A stretch of 64,000 nt of DNA from Adineta vaga (Eukaryota > Rotifera), in the NCBI GenBank assembly GCA_021613535.1, contig CP075496.1, forward strand, positions 5,642,001 through 5,706,000, given 5' to 3'. This document shows positions 24,686 through 32,832 of the stretch, in pieces. Below the pieces are notes generated by a model. That model saw only the letters and a program-made list of their open reading frames with translations. It was not told where the DNA came from and did no database searches. The translations under genes were made by a program, and so were the position numbers. Positions within the stretch are counted from its first letter, which is position 1; each line of letters starts with the position of its first letter.

Positions 24686-25382
24686 ATGAATCATCTATAC
24701 TTATACTTTAATCGGAGTCCTTGAAATTTTTCAACTGCATTCTTTTTATCAATGAAAAATTGAGATTTACTAAAATATTCATAATGTAATGTATATACAA
24801 TACCAAAGGATATACTTACGCTTGAATGACTGATGTATCTACGTCATTATCGATATTGTAATCTAATTCAACAAGTTTCGAACAATCATCCAATACCACT
24901 AAAAAATAGATATTAGTTCGATAATCCTCAAGCATTCGTATACCTACATTCATAATTCTGTAGTTTGAACAAGCATTTAATTCTATAAATACCCAGGTCA
25001 AACAATACGGGCCGGTTCTGGTGGGAAAGTGCCGGAAATCGCTGGAACATGAAAGCAGTATTCCGAGCGGAGATTTTCGGATTTTTTTCCGATAAGTTCC
25101 GGTCAGTTCCCACTGGAAAGCACAGGAAATTGATTGGAATTCACGGGAAAAAAAGCCGAAAATTTCCGTTCGTAATACTGCTCCCATGTTCCAGCGATTT
25201 CCGGTGCTTTCCTGTAGGTTCCCGCGGGATCCAGACATCGGAACGTTCGACATGGGTAGAAATTATCAAATATTTTCCAAACATTAATTAATCTAGATAT
25301 ACTTGAATTCCACGATCAAAATTTCCACCAAGCATAGCTTCTAAATAATCACACAAGATAGCTGTACTTGCAGCGTTCATGA
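24686..25382 (-). CDS. Small unknown gene interrupted by a foldback element
   Basis: Three coding-looking pieces lie on the minus strand. The most 5' (about 25382-25297) begins ATG and reads MNAASTAILCDYLEAMLGGN then FDRGIQ before a GTATAT donor. A middle piece (about 24950-24831) reads RMLEDYRTNIYFLVVLDDCS, KLVELDYNIDNDVDTSVIQA. It joins in phase through a GTAAGT donor and TTTTAG acceptor to a last exon (about 24759-24686) reading KSQFFIDKKNAVEKFQGLRL and a TGA. The last junction is convincing; the first is not, because the 25.0-25.25 kb foldback lies in or next to the intron between pieces one and two. I do not recognise the family. It may be a small functional gene with a transposon in an intron, or a gene broken by that insertion. 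Confidence 0.4.
25007..25255. mobile_element. GC-rich foldback element (MITE-like)
   Basis: Two arms, about 25021-25080 and 25156-25214, are inverted copies of each other with only a few mismatches. The left arm contains GGAAATCGCTGGAACATG, GCAGTATT and ATTTTCGG; the right arm has the reverse complement of each. A spacer of about 75 bases separates them and itself contains related GGAAA/TTCC motifs. The block is much GC-richer than the AT-rich background, so it stands out compositionally. ORFs across it exist on both strands because of the palindrome and are not genes. Confidence 0.8.
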
Positions 25383-25747
25383 TATCTACAAGCAAAAGTA
25401 AATCAAACCAATTCGATAAATGAAAGGAGATAAACTGAAAATGGAATGGGGCAACGCCTCTTATATATCATCGGTTGATATACATATATAATGGAGTCTG
25501 ATAGCAAAGGTCACAATGAATCGTCCAACGATTACGATCTTTATTCATTCAATAAAAGTCAACCTAATAAGTTATGGACAAATTCACTTGCATCATCGTT
25601 AACATTGTTCGTTCGAAAAGATTTGGTTGGTGACGAATATGTGTGAAAGAACAAAAAGAATCAATATTCGTCAAATAATTCGTTTCATTACTCACTATTA
25701 TTGGGATCAATAAAGAATTAAAGATATATAGAGGGTATCAGAACCGA

Positions 25748-25921
25748 ATGAAAATTCTCGCACAGTATAATTTATATTCCATCACAATACCTAAACAAGA
25801 TGATGATGACGAAGTACCTTCTGAAACGACTGAAGCTACAGTCGATGAACCGCGTGTTGAATCAAATGAACAGGATGCTGATAAAGAACCAAATAATGAC
25901 GCAACCAAAGGTATGATGATA
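25748..25921 (+). CDS. Possible acidic exon of an unknown gene
   Basis: A plus-strand frame encodes a strongly acidic stretch (QDDDDEVPSETTEATVDEP, then ESNEQDADKEPNNDATK) ending at a GTATGA donor-like site near 25911. The composition is unlike random translation of AT-rich DNA, so it may be a real exon. I found no convincing partner exon. The nearest downstream coding-looking piece is near 27.29 kb, and a foldback repeat lies between them. Function unknown. Confidence 0.25.
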
Positions 25922-25981
25922 ATAAAGAAACCCGTTGTGATACTGAATTTTCATTTTTACCTCACAATTTCATAGATGTAC

Positions 25982-26128
25982 AACTCGAAAAGACGTTTCG
26001 AGTATTAAACTTTTAAACTTTTAAAATTCAGAAGGGTGTCGGTGAGGGTGTTGGATAAGGTAAAGTGTAAAGTGTGGAGATTGAATAGTTTAAAACTCGA
26101 AGTAGAAGTTTAATACTCGAATCGAGTT
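25982..26128. repeat. Foldback repeat with TTCGAGTATTAAACTT arms
   Basis: The left arm (about 25982-26011) contains TTCGAGTATTAAACTT and the right arm (about 26105-26128) its exact reverse complement. Both are flanked outside by AACTCG/CGAGTT. The roughly 95-base interior is GT-rich (GTGTCGGTGAGGGTGTTGG). It looks like a small foldback element. No ORF of note. Confidence 0.65.
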
Positions 26129-26129
26129 A

Positions 26130-27270
26130 ACGATTTCTACACTACTCTAACAGACTAAAATCTATTCCTTTGAGAATTTGTATTCTTGTACATGTAAATA
26201 TGCATTCTTCAGCGATCACAACAATGATTATCTATCTATTCAAAGAACAAATTGTTCCAATGACTCTACTCATAGTTTTGTTAATAATAAAATAGATTGA
26301 TAATGTAAATTAATTAGATTAATAAGTTACTATAATTCAACAAGATACGTACCGAGTCAATAAGAAATTTGACTTTGTCATTATTTCTGATAGACTTATA
26401 TACTTATCGTTTATCACGTGATAACTGTTTTACAATATTATCTTTTAGAATGGTCGATCTTCACATAATGATAAATACCGATTGATGATCATAATGAAGA
26501 TGACGATGAAGATCCATTTAATTGAAACTTTGGTATCCATTGATCAATTTTCCAGTTTTAAAAAGAAAAAGTAAATCCATCACTATTCAATAATCGCCGA
26601 TCTTGTCCTATTCTTTCCAGGTTCTTGTTTTTCTTATCATTCTTTGATTCTTTTTTCGTGCCTGATTGTGATGATGTTATGATTTTAAAAGCCTCGTCCA
26701 GTTACTATTACTATCTTTTGATATAATTCTTTTAGAGCTTTTGTATATTATGCACAAAAAGAATAAAATTACAGTTATAAAAAACAATTATTTTTTTTAA
26801 ATATCATCATTGCTGTATATATTTAAAATTTTGATCGTCCAGTAAACGAAGAACTTTACTATGGAATGGAAGAAAAACCTAAAAATATTGAAATAATGTG
26901 ATAATTACAACTTATCTTTAAAAAATTATGTCAAAAGTTATTACGCACTGCGTTCTATTTTCTATCGTAAATAAGATCTTTACTTTTTAAGAAAAGTAGA
27001 TATTCGAAGTGAACTTTACTAGCAGTTGAATTGACAATGAAGAAATAACGTTCAGACATCACTTTGTATACATAATCGTACAAAAACAATATTACGTGAA
27101 ATTCATCTTGAAAAGCTGACAAGAATCTTTTTATTTTCTGTTATAAGAATCTGATTTGAATACTAAGAATTTAAAAATATCTTGTGTTTTTTTTCAGTTC
27201 CTTTTTCTTGATGAAATTCAGACAAGATTCTTTCTAGAAAGAAAGAAAGAAAGAAAAAGACTCTTGCCTG
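26130..27270. other. Gene-poor region with an inverted copy of a downstream exon
   Basis: Positions about 26592-26636 are an inverted copy of 27275-27320 (about 45 bases, four mismatches). Nothing else is recognisable. The short acidic frame near 26490-26515 (DHNEDDDEDPFN) is isolated. Confidence 0.5.
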
Positions 27271-27284
27271 AATATTAAGAAAAA

Positions 27285-27473
27285 CGAGAACCTGGAAAGA
27301 AAAGGACAAGATCGTCGATTAGTGATGACGCTGAGCAATTTAACGAAACTCTACAAATAGTTGCTAACGGTCATGTTATTGAACTTCATTTAGAATATTT
27401 AAATGAAAGAGTAAGTCAGAAAAGAATAAATAGAATAATTATGAATGATTTTTTTTCAGGACTCAACAAAATA
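27285..27473 (+). CDS. C-terminal exons of an unknown gene (orphan)
   Basis: An exon-like frame ending at about 27410 reads EPGKKRTRSSISDDAEQFNE, then TLQIVANGHVIELHLEYLNE R, followed by a GTAAGT donor. After a short intron, a T-rich acceptor near 27459 gives DSTK and a stop. The sequence has clear coding character but matches no family I know, and no start or upstream exon could be joined with confidence. Part of its 5' end is duplicated in inverted orientation about 680 bases upstream, so the locus has been rearranged and this may be a gene remnant. Confidence 0.35.
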
Positions 27474-27479
27474 ATTCGA

Positions 27480-28100
27480 CATGTTTTCTGTCGATAACAT
27501 ATATTTAAGTATTGATTGAATATAAGAAAAGATTACACAACTAATATAAACTAATTCATATGCAAGTTTTCCGATGATATTTTCGAGGCACCGATAGTTA
27601 CATAAAACAGTCGATGAGATAAATCGTAGTTTGATTTTCTTTTCTGATTAAAGTCTATTGTAATTCCTTGGTGACAGAAGACATCTAATTATATCTATAT
27701 ATGATCGATTTGAATTTAGAGATATGTTTTCCATTGCGAGAAGAGTAAAACATTATTCGAATGTCGGGGATGAATCAACTCATATCTCAAATATAAATGA
27801 AAGTTTCTAATTTAAAACAACTATGATGTTAAATATGATTGTAATCTGTCTCATGTATCACTTTATAACTTTTTGCCATGTTTCTGTAACGATTTGATTG
27901 TTTCAAATTTAAGTTTTCAAAAAGTCAATATTCTTATGATATGAAAAAATAATCATTGAATATTGTAAAGATTATTACAAAACTTTTGTATTATTTTACA
28001 CAAATACATCGACAATATCAAATCAGATCCAATTAAGAAATATAAATGCATCGTCATAGTCATACGGACTCTTGATACATCACCAAGTTTTTCATCTCTT
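27480..28100. other. Gene-free AT-rich stretch
   Basis: Nothing recognisable in any frame and no repeat structure of note. Confidence 0.5.
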
Positions 28101-28107
28101 ATAATAG

Positions 28108-28485
28108 TTGAGAGATTTTCGTCATTGTTCACGAAAATACTTCAATTTGAAACATGTACATCTCTTATTAAGTGGAAGATATGACAATCCGAAACGTTAT
28201 TTTAATATTCATCGATTACATGAATTAGTACCTCATCTACATCTACTCGAAACAAGCGATTCAGTTATAATGCGGAATGAAGATCTTGTTGAAGTTATTT
28301 TGAAAATTAGTCATCAATTTAATCAATTGGTACAGTTAGTATTAAACAAAAGCTGTTGTTATCGATGTAAAAATGAAAAAAGCTTTTGTTTAGAGACAAA
28401 TTAATTGCATTTACTCATGATCAACAATTTCATGGTTACAAATTTCATTTTCAATTTCATGTAGATGATGAATTACGTATTTGAT
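28108..28485 (+). pseudogene. Fragment of an F-box-like (bdelloid-type) family gene
   Basis: The frame from 28108 (lying in an FRHCSRKYFNLKHVHLLLSG context, then YFNIHRLHELVPHLHLLE) matches the C-terminal half of the large F-box/LRR-like family that I associate with rotifer genomes. The frame breaks near 28380-28400. In another frame the protein continues as DKLIAFTHDQQFHGYKFHFQ then FHVDDELRI and a stop near 28482, where family members end. The N-terminal F-box is absent. It is therefore a truncated, frameshifted relic. Family assignment is from memory of the pattern, not a search. Confidence 0.45.
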
Positions 28486-28489
28486 TCTA

Positions 28490-28969
28490 ATGTTATTATA
28501 GAAAATATCGAGTCATACTAATGCAATCTTTACAAAAATATCCGAGTACATCATACTATCGTGCCAGATATAATTTATCGATTGCTATAATGAGAAGATA
28601 TTTGTTGACAATCTTCTATGTATCACATCGAACACTCTCTAACTTCTAAATTTTTACATTATCAAGTCTATTTTTTCGTCGTGATCCCATTCATTTATTA
28701 AAGGTCTACAGCGATTGAATTATAACCACATAACTTTGATAGATAATGTTTTTTTTAATAATTCTACGAACTTTTACATTATAAACTTTGTGACATCAAA
28801 GTTGTGCAATTACATGTCATTGCACAATAGCTTCATTTGATTGTCACATTACTTCTGATATAGTAGCAATCATCATCTCTATATAAATGTTCGTTTTTCT
28901 CTTCGTTGCAATAAAACTCATTCTATCAATAGACTATCCAGACTCTTTATTCTATTTTACTATCGCACA
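28490..28969. other. Short intergenic stretch and probable promoter of the next ORF
   Basis: No exon seen. The DNA just before the ATG at 28970 has a TATATAAA-like motif near 28879-28885, about 90 bases upstream, a plausible TATA element (weak evidence). Confidence 0.4.
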
Positions 28970-29953
28970 ATGGTTGCTTTCACTCGAGCCAGATTATTGC
29001 GACAACTACAATCATCAAATAAAACTACGAAATCACGTTCTATAAGAAACAAGATTACTAAAAAGAAGATAAGAACAGTTAAACAAAGAACAGCACCATC
29101 ATCATCTACTGCTATTACCACTGATAATAGTACAACTGCTTCTGTCTCAGTACAAGCTTACAATGAAGTTGTAGGCAAAAGTAACATTACTGATGCTTTG
29201 GCATATGATTGTCATTGGAATCCAGTTGGAAGAGAATATGATTTGGGACGCGATGGAGCATTTATGGGATTTAGTATTTTAATCGGACAATTATATAGTG
29301 ATTGTCAATTCAATGATGTTGCCATGCAAAAGTCCATTGATGAACTAAAAATGAAAGGTTTTCAAGTGAAACACGTCAAAAGTGAAGATGAATGTATCAA
29401 AGAACTCGCTTCAAATCAGTATCAAGTTACATGGATTGTAAGTAGCAGTTATGTCAAAAACCGAGATATCATTTCATCTTTAAAAACTTTTCATTCCAAT
29501 GGTGGTGGAATATTTCTCTTTGCGGATAATCCACCATATACTTGTCATGCAAATGAATTTCTTAATAAAAAATTTGGTATTACTGTCGATGGATGTTATT
29601 ATGGTACAAATACGATGACTTATGCAGAGAATTGTCATGAAGGAAAAGGACATTTTGGTCAACATGACATCTTTACTGGAATCAAAAACTTATATGAAGG
29701 TCACACAATCTGTCATCCAGAGTATTCGACAGAAGCAAGTCGCAAAGTATTTGTTCCTATTGCAACTGCTAGTGATGGTAATACATGTATTGCTGTATAT
29801 GATCCATCATCAAGTTCAACATCGAATGAAGGTCGAATATGTTTAGATTGTGGATTTACGAAGTTATATATCGATTGGGATTCAGCAGGAACAGCTCGAT
29901 ATATAGTCAATGCGAGTTGTTGGTTATTACGAATCGAAAATCGTTTTACATAG
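28970..29953 (+). CDS. Single-exon protein with an amidotransferase/ThuA-like fold (tentative)
   Basis: An intact 327-residue ORF without introns. Residues 1-55 are basic and Ser/Thr rich (RARLLRQLQSSNKTTKSRS, KITKKKIRTVKQR). From about residue 65 comes a compact domain: VTWIVSSSYVKNRDIISSLK, FHSNGGGIFLFADNPPYTCH, GKGHFGQHDIFTGIKNLYEG and RICLDCGFTKLYIDWDSAGT, then ARYIVNASCWLL. The alternating beta/alpha pattern, the GGGIFLFADN strand-turn and the FTKLYxxWDxAGTARY signature recall uncharacterised proteins in protists, fungi and some rotifers with a class-I glutamine-amidotransferase/ThuA-like fold. I cannot name a reaction and no nucleophile elbow is certain. One exon amid intron-rich neighbours suggests retroposition or horizontal transfer (inference). 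A poly(A) signal is at 30001-30006. Confidence 0.6.
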   Translation: MVAFTRARLLRQLQSSNKTTKSRSIRNKITKKKIRTVKQRTAPSSSTAITTDNSTTASVSVQAYNEVVGKSNITDALAYDCHWNPVGREYDLGRDGAFMGFSILIGQLYSDCQFNDVAMQKSIDELKMKGFQVKHVKSEDECIKELASNQYQVTWIVSSSYVKNRDIISSLKTFHSNGGGIFLFADNPPYTCHANEFLNKKFGITVDGCYYGTNTMTYAENCHEGKGHFGQHDIFTGIKNLYEGHTICHPEYSTEASRKVFVPIATASDGNTCIAVYDPSSSSTSNEGRICLDCGFTKLYIDWDSAGTARYIVNASCWLLRIENRFT

Positions 29954-30094
29954 AGTAGAACGATATAAATGATTTTGTTTTTTTCTGTTCATAAAAATGA
30001 AATAAAACCTTTTTTTTAGTATTGTGTACATTTTCATTTTTTAATTTCCTACTCTAAAGAACTCGGTTATTAACTATGCAAATTACTTGAATCA

Positions 30095-30230
30095 ATGTTA
30101 AATTTTTGAACTTGATGGTTGCCATATTAATCAAAGGATAAACTAACAGAACGATGTATTTGTTTCGATTCATCGTTCATGTTATTTTCATCACTAACGA
30201 TACTTTCTGTGTGCTTCGCATACTTTGGAA
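30095..30230 (-). pseudogene. Remnant of an NHL-repeat gene 3' end
   Basis: The sequence resembles the 3' end of the DED-NHL gene (21130-21290) on the same strand: the block for the last NHL blade (TTTTTGAACTTGATGGTTGCC compared with CTTTGAACTCGATGATTGCC) is recognisable, followed by the ACAGAACGATGTA segment. Internal deletions and substitutions break the frame, and the copy ends after about 130 bases. It is a decayed duplicate of this gene or of a close relative. Confidence 0.6.
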
Positions 30231-30239
30231 GATTTCAAT

Positions 30240-30695
30240 AATAGTATTGTTATTTTGTTCTTAATTATTATTGAACAAACTGAGCTTTTGAAAAATGAAG
30301 GATATATGAACATGGTTATCATCTTTTCCCATTTGATTTTGTGTTGTAATATGATTACAATTAAATCTTTGAAGATGTTATATTTTGAACAATGAAAGTT
30401 CGTTTATTTTAGTTGTGTTATCATAGTTTACCGAATCAATGATAACTTTTAGAAAAGATGTTAAAATAGATTGGGTGAAAAGGAAAAAAGGTTTCATTAT
30501 TTCGAATTTTGTTTATCACAAAAGCTACACAACAGATAAAACTAGGGAAATTTCGAATTAGACGAAAATAGAGAGAATATTTTCGACAGAAATTCTGCTT
30601 TCAGTATTTGTGTAAGCTTCTATTTCGAAGTTCAGTCAGAAAGGGATGTATAAATCAAAATATTTTCTCATAAAGTATTCGGAAATATTTTATAT
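30240..30695. other. Gene-free stretch
   Basis: Nothing recognisable. The decayed aldehyde dehydrogenase gene to the right should have had its first exon here, but none is seen. Confidence 0.45.
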
Positions 30696-30702
30696 CAAAT
30701 TC

Positions 30703-32281
30703 AGCTTATAAACCATTTCTTCAAAAATTATGTTTAGAAGAAGAAAACTTAGGAGTGTTCCATGGAAAATGGTTTGTCAATGGAGAGGTTTATTTTGAAT
30801 CTTGAATACAATTTGAAACAAAAAAAGAAAAATCAATTTGCTAGGTGATTGATTCAATCAGTCCAGCAACAAATGAACCAATTACTCGTGTTCATCAAGA
30901 TACCATTGATGATTACAATCGAATTGTTGAATCATCTTTGAAAGCATATGAAATGTGGAAGAATATTCCAGCACCAAAACGTGGTGATATTGTTCGACAA
31001 ATTGAAGATGAATCAAGAAAAAATCTTCTGTCACTTGGAAAATTAGTTTAGTTCTGCTTTCATTTGTGTTTCAATTCTCTATGGTTATTTTATCTAGATC
31101 TCAATGGAAATGGGTAAAATTCTTCCAGAACATGTTGGTGAAGTTCAAGAATTTACAAATAAATTGATTGATTTCTATTCGAAAGTAATGTTATTTTAGG
31201 GCCTGGACATATTCTCATGGAACAACGGAATCTGCTAGGAATTCTTGGAGTCATTTCAACATTTAATTTTCAATGCGCTGTTTTGGGATGGAATCAAGCT
31301 TTTGCACTTGCTTGTGGAAATGTGACACTTCGGTATAATTTTATTATCGATCAAAGTTAAATATCTTTTTTATTTATGACTATAGGAAAGGTGCTCCAAC
31401 AACACCATTGACAAGTATTGCAACGGCAAAGATAATTGAACGTGTTCTAACACGAAATTCATTACCCGGTGGTTTATCATCAATGATATGTGGTGGAAAC
31501 AATTCTATTATTATTATGGATGATGCTAATCTTTCACTTGCTATTAAGAGAAGGAACATGTTTACTATTTAGACCTTTTATTAGATTGTTCAAAAAGGTA
31601 TTTATGATGAAGTTCTATCAGGTCTTCGTCGTGTTTATGAACAAATTGAATCTCGAATTGGTGAACCATTTGAAGAGAGCGTTCTCTATAGAGGAAGTGT
31701 TTATACAGAACGCAAAGGAAATTATGTTCAACCAAGAATTGTTACTGATCTTAAACATGACTCATCGACTGTTCATCAAGAAACATTTGCATCTATTCTT
31801 TATGTTCTTAAATGCAAAGTATGATAAATCATTATTTCATAACAAAATAAACTTTTCTTTCTTTTCTCTTGTCTTTTCCTTTTAGTAGTCATTTGAAGAA
31901 GCTGATCAAGGTTTATCAAGTTCAATATTTACAACGAATCCTGAATTCTTATTCAAATGGATTGGTCCAAATGGATCTGATTGTACAATTGTAATTTTCT
32001 GTTTTTCTCATATGACTTTTATGTTTCTTTTGTCTTCGAAGGTTAATGTTAATATTCCAACAAGTGGTGCTGAAATTGGTGGAGCTTTTGGAGGTGAAAA
32101 ACATAAGGGTGGAGGAAGAGAATCTGGTTCAGATTCATGGAAACAGTATATGAGACGATCGACATGGCTTGTTCGATTTTATTTTTTATTTTTCTTCTTC
32201 AAAACTCGTTGGTTTTCTTTCTTTAGTACAAGCAACTATTCAAAAAAACTTCCACTCGCTCAAGGTATTAAATTTGCTTAG
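30703..32281 (+). pseudogene. ALDH7A1: Decayed ALDH7A1 (antiquitin, alpha-aminoadipic semialdehyde dehydrogenase)
   Basis: Exon-like blocks follow antiquitin in order: LEEENLGVFHGKW; SPATNEPITRVHQDT and [145 protein letters not shown]; and the C-terminal [10 protein letters not shown]. Intact antiquitin oxidises alpha-aminoadipic semialdehyde in lysine breakdown. This copy cannot. The block between MICGG and GGNNS is deleted, removing the catalytic-Glu region; the GQRCTT block with the catalytic cysteine is missing; a stop follows FYSK where another segment is lost; and LSLAIK runs into a frameshift. Former splice sites remain between several blocks, so this is a decayed duplicate rather than a retrocopy. 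Confidence 0.88.
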
Positions 32282-32404
32282 AAAAAGATCTTAATAGTTC
32301 TTTAAATCATTTTAAAAAGGTTTGTTTTTTCCTTTGATCTGATTTTCAGAAAAGGTTGAAACTTTATTGTAGATGTTAAACCAGATTAGAATAGAAAATA
32401 TTGA

Positions 32405-32832
32405 TTTTATGAATATATTCATGGGAATGTTTATAATGATCGTGATTCATGTGAACATCTATTTGATGAATAACAACTGATTTTATTAGCTAAATTTATT
32501 TCCAAATATTCTCACTTTCTCATTACAAATTCCTCATCTTTGTCAATAAATAAAAAGTCAACAACTTGTGAACATCTTCTCAAAGAATTCACACAATCCA
32601 TTGTAATTTAAAGTAGAGGAAAGAAGTGAATGATATTTATCTTTTGATTTAGGATGTTGTCAATGAATCTCGAAAAGAAAGAACATTTATTGGTAAATAT
32701 ATAAAACAAATCTCAGGTGGTGTTGCAAAAGTTTCATCACAAACTGAACAAGAAGTATTATTTCAAGGAGTCAAAGCATTAGAATTTTACTATGAACGAG
32801 CATTATGGCATGCTGATCATGCACTTAAATAA
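32405..32832 (+). pseudogene. Orphan 3' exons of an unknown protein with broken upstream frame
   Basis: A clear last exon (32653-32832) follows a TTTAG acceptor and reads DVVNESRKERTFIGKYIKQI, SGGVAKVSSQTEQEV, then FQGVKALEFYYERALWHADH and a stop. An in-phase preceding exon (about 32480-32602) reads QLILLAKFISKYSHFLITNS, then KKSTTCEHLLKEFTQSI and a GTAATT donor. Upstream, the same frame continues (YEYIHGNVYNDRDSCEHLFD) but is interrupted by TAA at about 32470. The ISGGVAKVSS stretch faintly recalls the C-terminal part of a chaperonin, but this is not enough for a call. An AATAAA overlaps the stop. Probably a decaying gene. Confidence 0.35.
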
